NCBI GenBank assembly: GCA_947646915.1
Contig: CANSII010000014.1
Location: 1 to 38,561, forward strand
Length of the DNA stretch: 38,561 bases
From: an uncultured Clostridium sp.
GTDB taxonomy: Bacteria > Bacillota > Clostridia > TANB77 > CAG-508
Reading direction: 5' to 3'
Positions 1 to 7,077 of the stretch are shown piece by piece. The notes below the pieces were generated by a model. It did not search any database. It was not told where the DNA came from and was given only the letters and a program-made list of their open reading frames with translations. Numbering within the stretch: the first letter of the stretch is position 1; every line of letters begins with the position of its first letter. A program made the position numbers and the translations under genes.

Positions 1-205
1 GAACAAAGAACCTAAAACAGAAATTCATCTATGTATTTTTCAGTGTACTTATACATTTTTAGTTACTTAATATTAAATAAAAATGGTATTTTATTTAATA
101 AGTAATGAATAATGTAAAAAAATTTGGAAAAAATAATAAAAGTACTTGAAAAATAAAATTATATATAGTATAATTCATAAGTACAAAGAAATAAGTTATC
201 AATTT

Positions 206-322
206 TCTGGTAACGATAACATTTAGGGTAATACCTGTTTCCATTCCGAACACAGAAGTCAAGCCTAAATGTGCCAAAAATACTTGCGGGTTACCCTGCT
301 GGGAAAATAGGTTGTCGCCAGA
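206..322 (+). rRNA. rrf: 5S ribosomal RNA
   Basis: About 117 nt with the 5S layout: terminal helix TCTGG at 206-210 pairing with the GCCAGA region at 317-322, the conserved CATTCCGAACACAGAAGT core near 241-258, and the final GTTGTCGCCAGA. The end positions are judged from the terminal helix. No 16S or 23S sequence is recognised upstream, so this is either a stand-alone 5S or the end of an operon lying before the window. Confidence 0.93.
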
Positions 323-332
323 TTTTATATAT

Positions 333-408
333 TCCTCTTTAGCTCAGTTGGTAGAGCGCTCGGCTGTTAACCGATAGGTCGTTGGTTCGAGTCCAACAAG
401 AGGAGCCA
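333..408 (+). tRNA. tRNA-Asn (GTT)
   Basis: Acceptor arm TCCTCTT pairs with AAGAGGA, followed by G and an encoded CCA. The anticodon loop CTGTTAA carries GTT, and the T loop is TTCGAGT. It lies 10 nt after the 5S gene and is probably co-transcribed with it. Confidence 0.97.
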
Positions 409-414
409 ATATGT

Positions 415-446
415 AAACAGAATGCTAAAATATTAGCATTCTGTTT
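415..446 (+). terminator. Terminator after 5S/tRNA-Asn
   Basis: Perfect 14-bp inverted repeat (415-428 with 433-446) around a 4-nt loop, ending in TTT, 6 nt after the tRNA. It closes the RNA transcript. Confidence 0.8.
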
Positions 447-546
447 AACTTTGTCAAAAGCATTGATATTATTGCGACATAGCTACAGTGTCAAAAACTA
501 TAGCTATATAATTAATTGATAAAATTTATAATACATACCTTTCAAT

Positions 547-588
547 ATACTTTCACATTTGTTTAAATATGTTTCGCACGACCGTACA
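547..588 (+). repeat. Left imperfect direct repeat flanking the TA/nucleotidase cassette
   Basis: This 42-nt segment matches 1891-1932 at 34 of 42 positions by hand alignment. Both begin ATACTTTCACA and end CACGACCGTACA. The two copies bracket the type III toxin-antitoxin locus and the nucleotidase gene. They may be old insertion-site duplications or recombination sites. Confidence 0.6.
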
Positions 589-704
589 ACGACTGTACGA
601 AAACTATGAAAATGTTGGTATAACTGAACTTTAAAAAAGAATCCTACTGGTATAGTTGGACTTATTTAGAAATATTTTTTATAACATAATTTTTTGAAAA
701 AGCA

Positions 705-733
705 TTTACAAAGTAAATAAAATTTGCTAAAAT
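705..733 (+). promoter_or_regulatory. Promoter for the type III antitoxin RNA
   Basis: TTTACA at 705-710 and TAAAAT at 728-733 are separated by exactly 17 nt. Transcription would start near 740, about 25 nt before the first antitoxin repeat. This is the expected position for a promoter serving both the antitoxin RNA and the toxin. Confidence 0.65.
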
Positions 734-765
734 GAATATAATAAGAATGACATCAAGTTTTTACA

Positions 766-870
766 ATAAATGTTTTTCGCTAATCAACATGCGAACCATA
801 AAAAGGTTGATTCATAAATGCTTTTCGCTAACTGGTGTGCGAACCATAAAAAGACCAGTTAATAAATGTT
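766..870 (+). ncRNA. Type III antitoxin RNA: tandem pseudoknot repeats
   Basis: There are two full 48-nt repeats (766-813, 814-861) and the start of a third (862-870). Each can form an H-type pseudoknot. Helix 1 is TTCGC with GCGAA (776-780/791-795; 824-828/839-843). Helix 2 is AATCAAC with GTTGATT in repeat 1 (782-788/806-812) and AACTGGT with ACCAGTT in repeat 2 (830-836/854-860). Five of seven helix-2 pairs differ between the repeats and every change is compensated, while the loop CCATAAAAAG is unchanged. Known type III antitoxins are tandem pseudoknot repeats cut by their toxin, and the gene downstream fits such a toxin. Closest to the CptI type by architecture (about two long repeats), though the subfamily is inferred. 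Confidence 0.82.
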
Positions 871-875
871 TAAAA

Positions 876-904
876 GACCTTGCTTTTATAAAAAAGGCAA
901 GGTC
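876..904 (+). terminator. Attenuator hairpin between antitoxin RNA and toxin
   Basis: GACCTTGC (876-883) pairs with GCAAGGTC (897-904), with possible A/T pairing in the loop, followed by an A/T-rich tail. A weak terminator here is typical of type III systems, where it keeps antitoxin RNA in excess over toxin mRNA. Confidence 0.7.
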
Positions 905-925
905 ATAATTTTAGGAGTGGAAATA

Positions 926-1288
926 TTGAATATACAAGCAGGTCATTTTTATTTTATAAAAGATGAATTTTTTGAAGAAATAAAAGATAAAGAACTATAT
1001 GATAAAAAGCTAGCAAGATATAAAAGAGTAGATATGATAGTATTTGGATACATATATGGAAGAAAAAGTGCATTTCTAATTCAAAATATGTTTCCAGTAA
1101 CAAGAAAGTACATAAAAGAAGAATATATAAAACAAAATAAAGAAGTGACAGTAAATGATGATCTAAAAAAAGATTTAAATACAAAAGCTAATAGAGTACT
1201 AGAATTAGTAAAAGCAGGAAATAGAAATTTAGTATTTCCAGATATTATTAATATTGAAAAATATTTATTAAAAAATAAAATGGAGTAA
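926..1288 (+). CDS. Type III toxin-antitoxin system toxin, ToxN/CptN-like endoribonuclease
   Basis: A 120-residue protein starting at TTG 926, with AGGAG at 913-917. An ATG at 866 is in frame but lies before the attenuator and has no ribosome site. The N-terminal HFYFIKDEFF and the central VFGYIYGRKSAFLIQNMFPV blocks resemble the small CptN/TenpN-type members of the ToxN/AbiQ superfamily, which cut mRNA and process their own antitoxin RNA. The repeats and attenuator directly upstream are strong context. Oddity: from memory, family members are longer and have additional residues between these two blocks, so this copy may carry an internal deletion near residue 22 and could be weakened. The family assignment rests on recall plus architecture. 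Confidence 0.75.
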   Translation: MNIQAGHFYFIKDEFFEEIKDKELYDKKLARYKRVDMIVFGYIYGRKSAFLIQNMFPVTRKYIKEEYIKQNKEVTVNDDLKKDLNTKANRVLELVKAGNRNLVFPDIINIEKYLLKNKME

Positions 1289-1307
1289 AAGAGGAGAACT
1301 TTATACA

Positions 1308-1878
1308 ATGAAAATAGGAATAGATTTAGATGGAGTAGTTATAGATAGTGATACAACTTTTAGAACTTATGAAGAAATATTTGATATTGATACGCTAAAA
1401 GGAAATAATTTAGTAAAGAAAGAAGAGCCTAAATTTCAAGCTAGATATGATTGGACTGATGAAGAAGAAAAAGAATTTATAGAAAAATATTTCTTAACAG
1501 TGTCAAAAGAAAGTAATTTAATGTCAGGATTTATTGCAGTATATAATTTACTAAAAAAATCATGAGTTTATAGTTATTACTGCAAGAGGTGGATTTATTA
1601 AAGAAATGAAAGATGATGCTATAAGACTATTAAATGAAAATAAAATAGAATTTGATAAATATTATTGGAAAGTTGAAGATAAATTAGAAATATGTAAAAA
1701 AGAAAATATTGATATTATGATTGATGATGATTGGAAAATTATACAAAGATTAGCAGATAACAAAATAAAAACATTATATTTTAGAGATACAAATCTAGTA
1801 GAATTAGAAGAAAATGAATATATCAAAGAAGTAAATAACTGGGGAGATATATATAGAAATATAAAATATCAAAATTAG
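1308..1878 (+). CDS. HAD-family 5'-nucleotidase-like phosphatase, needs +1 shift at TGA
   Basis: The first part opens with the HAD motif MKIGIDLDGVVIDSD (residues 1-15), where the first Asp is the nucleophile. The second part has the motif-II segment IVITARGG and the acidic motif MIDDDW. The frame stops at TCA TGA (TGA at 1563-1565). Moving +1 there gives KKS-EFIVITARGG and runs on to TAG at 1878, for 189 residues in all, normal for small nucleotidases of the NT5C group. This resembles the twelve CGG events elsewhere, but the codon skipped into is TGA, as in the prfB frameshift. A plain one-base insertion (C in TCAT) or a pseudogene is the alternative. It starts 20 nt after the toxin, behind GAGGAG. 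Confidence 0.75.
1563..1565 (+). other. Candidate +1 frameshift site at in-frame TGA
   Basis: The codon context is AAA AAA TCA TGA G. Skipping the T restores the nucleotidase frame. It is the only one of the thirteen +1 events not at CGG. Confidence 0.45.
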
Positions 1879-1890
1879 AAAAGCTTTAAC

Positions 1891-1932
1891 ATACTTTCAC
1901 AGGGTTTCAAATACCTTTCACACGACCGTACA
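1891..1932 (+). repeat. Right imperfect direct repeat flanking the TA/nucleotidase cassette
   Basis: Partner of 547-588 (34 of 42 positions identical), placed 12 nt after the nucleotidase stop. Confidence 0.6.
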
Positions 1933-2005
1933 TAGAAAAAATGAAAGTTTGGAAGTGTTGACAACAGCGAAGATACAGAAGTTTTTGACAAACACAAAAA
2001 CTTAA

Positions 2006-2033
2006 ACCGTTTCATTTGAAACGGTCTTTTTTT
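2006..2033 (+). terminator. Intrinsic terminator downstream of the TA/nucleotidase cassette
   Basis: ACCGTTTCA (2006-2014) and TGAAACGGT (2017-2025) form a perfect 9-bp stem, followed by CTTTTTTT. Confidence 0.8.
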
Positions 2034-2101
2034 GACCAAAAGTTTTGAAAGAAGGAGGTTTTTGTGGTATTATGTTATAAATAACAAAAAAAGAAATCAA
2101 T

Positions 2102-2355
2102 ATGAGTAAGGATTACTCTCTAAAATCAAATGGACGTGCCGTTTAAAATTTAAAGGAAAGGAACAGCCACAAATAATAAATGGTTGTCTAAGAATTATTG
2201 AACATACCAATTTAGCGTATGTAGAGCCCCATAGAGTAATTATTAAAGATAGCTTGTACCTATTCTTTAATGAACACGATTATTTCTATGTAAATGATTT
2301 AAGTACAAAATATCCGTTATCCAAATTACAAGAACATATCAGCGGAAATACATAA
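2102..2355 (+). pseudogene. Broken small gene of unknown function
   Basis: An ATG at 2102 begins MSKDYSLKSNGRAV and stops at TAA 2144-2146. A second frame (about 2146-2355) continues with KFKGKEQPQ, ending in LSKLQEHISGNT. The two parts read as one protein only with a -1/+2 shift, and no CGG or TGA is at the break, so this looks like ordinary decay. Function not recognised. Confidence 0.4.
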
Positions 2356-2778
2356 CATAGAACGGCAAAGCATTTTAGAGTTTTTAAAAAATTATACTAT
2401 ATTGGTTTATTTGTGTTATTAAAAAGAAAATTAAAGAGATAGTAATAATAAATATAAAAACTCTAAAAGTGCTAATAGCTAGAACTACACTATGTGGCAC
2501 TTTGTGCGTTATGCATATAATGATTTCTAATGGCTAAAGCCATAAGACAATCATTTATAGTTGCCTTTCTATTCATATGCGAAAGCATACTAAAACTATA
2601 ACAGGCAAAGCCTTAATAATCTTAGCAATTTGGAAGGAAGATATGTAAAATGGCAAATATTAATAAAAAAGATAAAGAGATAAGTTTGAAATTGATATAA
2701 TAAAGTAGATAAAAAGGATTAAGAAAATAAAAAAGTTAAACTAAAATAAGGCGATTTTATTTACAAACGCCTAAAGAA
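2356..2778. other. Non-coding stretch with decayed sequence
   Basis: No coherent frame of gene length. Short fragments such as ATGGCAAATATTAATAAAAA at 2650 stop quickly. It reads as eroded DNA between the broken gene and the IS3 remnant. Confidence 0.4.
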
Positions 2779-3128
2779 AATTCATATAAAAAAGCAAATG
2801 AAGAATTAGATAAAAAAACCATAGAAGAATATGAAAAATCCAAAAAAAGATATGGTTCACCCAAAATCACAAAGATATTGAATATACAAGGAATAAAAGT
2901 AAGTAAAAAAAGAAAGGATATCCTTATGATAATGCAAGTATGGAAAGCTTCAATGCCATATTAAAGAAAGAAGAAGTAAATGTAAATACGTATAAAACAT
3001 TTAAAGAAGTGAAATTAGCTATATTTGAGTTTATTGAGAGTTGGTATAACAAAACAAGGATACACAGTACACTTGATTATAGAACTCCAAATGAAAAATA
3101 TAATGAATACATTAAAAGTATAGCATAA
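2779..3128 (+). pseudogene. IS3-family transposase (orfB) remnant
   Basis: The 5' part encodes EEYEKSKKRYGSPKITKIL and GIKVSKKR, the DNA-binding lead-in typical of IS3/IS150 orfB. After a frame change near 2915 it continues YDNASMESFNAILKKE and ends with the tail WYNKTRIHSTLDYRTPNEKY (2940-3128). Most of the DDE catalytic core between these parts is deleted, so it cannot be an active transposase. Confidence 0.75.
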
Positions 3129-3133
3129 TTTAA

Positions 3134-3178
3134 AGTTGTTATAAATGTTAAAGATTTTCTTTAATATTTATAACAACT
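3134..3178. terminator. Long hairpin after IS3 remnant
   Basis: AGTTGTTATAAAT(G)TTAAAGA pairs with TCTTTAA(T)ATTTATAACAACT, about 20 bp with one mismatch and a short loop. It may be a bidirectional terminator facing nth or the old IS end. Confidence 0.55.
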
Positions 3179-3250
3179 CCACAAGCAAAGCTTGAAAAAA
3201 ATATATAAATTTGTGGAAAAATGTGTCTAAAAACTTGACCTAAATCCAAG

Positions 3251-3892
3251 TTAAGTATGAGAATTTTTTCTATAATTATCACAAAACATATTAACAGAAC
3301 AAAAATTACATTTAGGATTTCTAGCAATGCAAGTGTTTCTACCATGCCAAACAAATAAATGATTAATGTCCTTTAAATACTCTTTAGGAAATAATTTTAA
3401 TAAATCCTGTTCAATTTTCAGAGGATCAGATTCTTTAGAAAGGCCGATCAAATTAGAAATTCTTTTTGCATGAGTATCAACAGCAATGCCATTAGCGATA
3501 CCAAAAACTTCAAGCATAATAACATTTGCAGATTTTCTACCAATACCAGCTAAACTTTGTAGATCCTCCATATTATTAGGAACAACACCATTAAAATTTT
3601 CTAAAACTTGTTTAGCACATAATTTTATATTTTTAGCCTTATTTTTATAAAAACCGCAAGGATGAATAATATCTTCTAATTCCTTAATATCAATATATGC
3701 AAAATCATTAATAGTTTTACATTTTTTAAACAGAGTTGGAGTAGTCTTATTAACTCTTTCATCAGTACATTGAGCAGAAAGCATTACAGCTACAACCATT
3801 TGAAAAGGAGTTTCAAAATCAAGACTACAAGTTGCATCAGGATAAGACAATTTTAAATTTTCTATTAAATTTATAATATCTTTTTTTTTCAT
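3251..3892 (-). CDS. nth: Endonuclease III, base-excision DNA glycosylase/AP lyase
   Basis: 213 residues from ATG 3892, preceded by GGAGG at 3898-3902. A longer in-frame reading to 3952 has no ribosome site. Endonuclease III removes oxidised pyrimidines and nicks abasic sites. The helix-hairpin-helix LAGIGRKSANVI holds the catalytic lysine K120, VDTHAKRI holds the catalytic aspartate D139, and the C-terminal CIARNPKCNFCSVNMFC has the C-x6-C-x2-C-x5-C iron-sulfur pattern. It is full length, ends in TAA and runs opposite to the neighbouring genes. No in-frame CGG. Confidence 0.97.
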   Translation of the reverse strand: MKKKDIINLIENLKLSYPDATCSLDFETPFQMVVAVMLSAQCTDERVNKTTPTLFKKCKTINDFAYIDIKELEDIIHPCGFYKNKAKNIKLCAKQVLENFNGVVPNNMEDLQSLAGIGRKSANVIMLEVFGIANGIAVDTHAKRISNLIGLSKESDPLKIEQDLLKLFPKEYLKDINHLFVWHGRNTCIARNPKCNFCSVNMFCDNYRKNSHT

Positions 3893-4204
3893 AAAAACCT
3901 CCAATGTATAAAAATATTCTTTAATTATAGAATATGAACAAAGATAATACATTCAAAATATATACAAATTAAAATAATCTTTAATATATTATAAAATGAA
4001 ATATAATAAAAAACAAGTAAAAAGAATTTTTTGTTTTCGATTTTTTACATAACTATATTTTTTAGAAAAAAGATATATATTTTTTTCATAATTAATTTTA
4101 TAAAATTGAAAACCGAATCTAAAAAAAGAATTCTATTAACATAAAAAAGGAACAATAAAGTATGTAAATTAATATAATATATAAAACAAAAAGGAGGTAG
4201 TAAT

Positions 4205-4354
4205 ATGTTTTGTGCTTTAAAGAAAACAATTGGAGTAATTTTTATAGGAATAGGTTTAGGAATTTTATTAGTATTATTACTTCCATTAACAGGTTGGCTA
4301 TTTATAATTGGTGTAGCCCTTGCATGTGTAGGGTTAATGTGGTTAGCTTGTTAG
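4205..4354 (+). CDS. Small hydrophobic membrane protein
   Basis: 49 residues from ATG 4205 behind an excellent AAAGGAGG. After MFCALKKTIG it is almost wholly hydrophobic (residues 10-48), with a PLTGW break that suggests two short membrane helices. It is the first gene before spoVM. Too short for most gene callers. Similar small proteins occur in clostridia, but I do not know a function. Confidence 0.7.
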   Translation: MFCALKKTIGVIFIGIGLGILLVLLLPLTGWLFIIGVALACVGLMWLAC

Positions 4355-4395
4355 CTTGTGTAATTCCTATAGTTAAATAAAAGGGAGGGATACAT

Positions 4396-4470
4396 ATGAC
4401 TATAGTTGTAAAAAAAGTTCCAAAATTTTTAAGGGGATTTGTGAAACTTATATTTAGGATAAAAGACTAA
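4396..4470 (+). CDS. spoVM: Stage V sporulation protein M
   Basis: 24 residues (MTIVVKKVPKFLRGFVKLIF followed by RIKD) behind AAGGGAGGG. SpoVM is a tiny amphipathic helix that recognises the convex forespore membrane and anchors the SpoIVA coat base. The KxPKFLxGxVK pattern and the length match the Bacillus protein, and the position next to rpmB on the other strand is the arrangement known in Bacillus. Easily missed because of its length. It implies an endospore-forming host. Confidence 0.82.
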   Translation: MTIVVKKVPKFLRGFVKLIFRIKD

Positions 4471-4571
4471 AGAGCAAAAGAAGCATAATTAAATTTTAGT
4501 ATATAATTACTTACAAATTAGTGTAAAATATTGATAGTATAGGAAAATCTTTAATTTTTCATATAACACAA

Positions 4572-4593
4572 AAAAAGAGCTTATGCTCTTTTT
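4572..4593 (-). terminator. rpmB terminator overlapping its stop codon
   Basis: AAAAAGAGC (4572-4580) and GCTCTTTTT (4585-4593) form a 9-bp stem. Its 4-nt loop contains the rpmB stop codon. On the minus strand a T-run follows. Confidence 0.8.
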
Positions 4594-4781
4594 ACTTTAC
4601 CATTTTTTAAACATTTTGCACAAACATGAATTCTTTTTGATTCACCGTTTTCCAATATTGCTTTAATACTTCTTAAATTTGGTTTCCAAGTTCTTGGACT
4701 TCTTTTGCTTATATGTGAACGAGTAATACTAAGCTTATTTCCATTACTTTGTGATTTTCCACAAACTGCACATTTAGCCAT
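4581..4781 (-). CDS. rpmB: 50S ribosomal protein L28
   Basis: 66 residues with the L28 signature: MAKCAVCGK N-terminus, SKRSPRTWKPNL core and a C-terminal CAKC pair. The four cysteines (C4, C7 and the late CxxC) indicate the zinc-binding form. ATG 4781 is preceded by GGAGGTG on the minus strand. It is a monocistronic gene with its own terminator. No in-frame CGG. Confidence 0.97.
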   Translation of the reverse strand: MAKCAVCGKSQSNGNKLSITRSHISKRSPRTWKPNLRSIKAILENGESKRIHVCAKCLKNGKVKRA

Positions 4782-4885
4782 TATTTTTGCACCTCCTAAA
4801 TCCTTTTATTCTTAAATGACTGTTATTAAGTTTATCATAAAAAAACAAAAAAAACAAGTATTTTTTCTAAAATATAAAAAAAACC

Positions 4886-4913
4886 TTGCAAATTAACAAA
4901 AATATGATATAAT
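4886..4913 (+). promoter_or_regulatory. Promoter of tig
   Basis: TTGCAA at 4886-4891 and TATAAT at 4908-4913 are spaced by 16 nt. The leader to the ATG is about 100 nt. Confidence 0.65.
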
Positions 4914-5020
4914 GTAAAAGCTATTAGAATTAAGAAAATAAGAAACACAATGTTATTTTCAAAGGAAACACTTTGATTTCCGCTATGTAACAACAAAAAG
5001 GTGAAAGGATTGAATTAACA

Positions 5021-6307
5021 ATGAAATGTAAAGTTGAAAAAACAGAAAATGCAAATGAAGTAAAATTAGAGTTGACAATAGAAGCTCAAAAATTTGATGA
5101 AGCAATACAAAAAGTATATTTTAAAAGTGCAAAATACTTTAATATACCAGGATTCAGAAAAGGAAAAGCACCAATGAATATAGTAGAAAAGTACTATGGA
5201 AAAGAAATTTTTTATGAAGACGCATTTAATGAAGTAGTACCAAATGAATTAGAAGAAGCATTAAAAGAAAATAATATAGAAGTAGTAAGCAAAGCAGATA
5301 TTGATGTAAAACAAATAGAAAAAGGTAAAGACTTAATATTTACAGCAAAATTCCAAACAAAACCAAAAGTTGAACTTGGAAAATATAAAGGTATAGAGAT
5401 TAAAAAAATAGAGTATAATGTATCAGATGACGATGTAAATCATGAATTAGGACACATGCAAGATCACAATTCAAGATTAATAACAGTAGAAGATAGAGAA
5501 GTACAAAATGGAGATATTACTACAATAGATTTTGAAGGATTTGTTGATGGAGAAGCATTTGAGGGAGGAAAAGCTGAAGGACATGAACTTGAAATAGGAA
5601 GTAATACTTTTATACCAGGTTTTGAAGATCAAATAGTAGGAATGAAAATTGATGAAGAAAAAGATATAAAAGTTAAATTCCCTGAAGAATATTTTTCTAA
5701 AGAATTAGCAGGAAAAGATGCAGTATTCAAAGTAAAATTACACGAAATAAAGAAAAAAGAATTGCCTGAATTAGATGATGAATTTGCAAAAGATGTAAGC
5801 GAATATGATACACTTGAAGAATTAAAGAAAAGTATCATTGATAAATTAGAAAAAGAAAATAAAGAAAAAGAAAAATATGAAACAGAAGATGCTGTTATAA
5901 AGGCTGTATGTGAAAATATAAAAGTTGAAATTCCATCTGGAATGATAGAAACAGAAACAGAAGACATGTTAAAGAACTTTGAAACAAAACTATCATATCA
6001 AGGAATTAAATTAGAACAATATCTTCAAATAATGGGAAAGACATCAGAAGAAGTTAAAAAGGAATATGAACCTCAAGCAGTGGAAGCTATAAAATCTAGA
6101 CTTATGTTAGAAGCAGTAATAAAAGCAGAAAAAATAGAAGCAACAGAAGAAGAAATAGCAGAAAAAGTAAAAGAAATGGCTAAAAATTATGGAAAAGAAA
6201 ATAACGAAGAATTCTTAAAAAATGAAAATGTAAGAAAATACATAAAAAGTGGAATAGAATCAGAAAAAGCTCTAGAATTTTTAGTTAAAAATGCAAAAAT
6301 GAAATAA
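5021..6307 (+). CDS. tig: Trigger factor, ribosome-associated chaperone/prolyl isomerase
   Basis: 428 residues, the usual length. The N-terminal ribosome-docking domain has the signature GFRKGKAP at residues 44-51. The FKBP-like isomerase domain follows (about 160-245, GDITTIDFEGFVDGEAFEGG), then the helical C-terminal substrate cradle. It holds nascent chains at the exit tunnel. It is first in the tig-clpP-clpX chaperone/protease cluster standard in Firmicutes. Start ATG 5021 with GGTGAAAGG upstream. It ends TAA and has no CGG codons. Confidence 0.98.
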   Translation: MKCKVEKTENANEVKLELTIEAQKFDEAIQKVYFKSAKYFNIPGFRKGKAPMNIVEKYYGKEIFYEDAFNEVVPNELEEALKENNIEVVSKADIDVKQIEKGKDLIFTAKFQTKPKVELGKYKGIEIKKIEYNVSDDDVNHELGHMQDHNSRLITVEDREVQNGDITTIDFEGFVDGEAFEGGKAEGHELEIGSNTFIPGFEDQIVGMKIDEEKDIKVKFPEEYFSKELAGKDAVFKVKLHEIKKKELPELDDEFAKDVSEYDTLEELKKSIIDKLEKENKEKEKYETEDAVIKAVCENIKVEIPSGMIETETEDMLKNFETKLSYQGIKLEQYLQIMGKTSEEVKKEYEPQAVEAIKSRLMLEAVIKAEKIEATEEEIAEKVKEMAKNYGKENNEEFLKNENVRKYIKSGIESEKALEFLVKNAKMK

Positions 6308-6323
6308 GATAGCAAAAATAGAG

Positions 6324-6364
6324 AGGTTGGAGTGAAAGTTAATTGAATTCATTGCCAACCTTTT
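6324..6364 (+). terminator. Terminator after tig
   Basis: AGGTTGGAGTGAA (6324-6336) pairs with TTCATTGCCAACCT (6348-6361) with one bulge, then TTT. It separates tig from clpPX, perhaps only partly. Confidence 0.65.
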
Positions 6365-6411
6365 CACTGATATACATTTGAGTGATTTCTATAATTAAAG
6401 GAGGAAAAAAA

Positions 6412-7023
6412 ATGTTAGAAAAAAATAGTTTAGTACCTTATGTAATTGAACAAACAAGTAAAGGAGAAAGATCATATGATATATTCTCTAGATTATTAAA
6501 AGACAGAATAATATTTTTAGGTGAGGATGTAAATGCTACATCAGCAAGCTTAGTAATTGCACAATTGTTATTCTTAGAATCAGAAGATCCTGATAAAGAA
6601 ATATCTTTATATATAAATTCTCCAGGAGGATCAATTACTGATGGTATGGGTATTGTTGATACAATGAATTATATAAAATGCCCTATATCAACAATATGCG
6701 TTGGATTAGCTGCAAGTTTTGGAGCAGTATTATTAGCAAATGGAGAAAAAGGTAGAAGATTTGCAACTCCAAATTCTGAAATATTGATACATCAACCATT
6801 AATTGGTGGTCAAGGTGGAGGAATATCAGGTCAAGCAACTGAAATAAAAATACATGCAGACCATATGATTAGAACAAGAGAAAAATTAAACAAGTTGTTA
6901 AGTGATAAAACAGGTCAATCTATAGAAACAATAGAAAGAGACACTGAAAGAGATCATTATATGACTGCAGAAGAAGCTCTAAAATATGGTTTAATAGATG
7001 GTATTATGGATAAAAGAATTTAA
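6412..7023 (+). CDS. clpP: ATP-dependent Clp protease proteolytic subunit
   Basis: 203 residues from ATG 6412, chosen for AAAGGAGG at 6398-6405. An upstream in-frame start at 6382 would put that site inside the gene. The Ser-His-Asp machinery is present: serine in [10 protein letters not shown] (S102), histidine in EILIHQPL (H127), aspartate in the ERDTERD motif. It forms the tetradecameric chamber fed by ClpX, encoded 54 nt downstream. Confidence 0.98.
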   Translation: MLEKNSLVPYVIEQTSKGERSYDIFSRLLKDRIIFLGEDVNATSASLVIAQLLFLESEDPDKEISLYINSPGGSITDGMGIVDTMNYIKCPISTICVGLAASFGAVLLANGEKGRRFATPNSEILIHQPLIGGQGGGISGQATEIKIHADHMIRTREKLNKLLSDKTGQSIETIERDTERDHYMTAEEALKYGLIDGIMDKRI

Positions 7024-7077
7024 TTTTGTTAAAACATCAAATAATTAATAAAGAAAAAGTAGAAAGGGAAGAAAAAA

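Noticed and set aside
1..205. Protein frame on the minus strand over the 5S region
   Set aside because: It overlaps the 5S rRNA gene and has no ribosome site or recognisable family.
766..813. preQ1-I type riboswitch
   Set aside because: The pseudoknot order and A-rich stretch are reminiscent, but it is tandem, helix 2 is long and variable, and the downstream gene is a toxin.
766..870. CRISPR array
   Set aside because: The unit repeats have no unique spacers, only two copies exist, and the variable part pairs within each unit. A pseudoknot antitoxin explains it better.
866..925. Longer toxin starting at ATG 866 (reading RPCFY)
   Set aside because: The segment is the attenuator hairpin, has no ribosome site, and AGGAG before TTG 926 fits far better.
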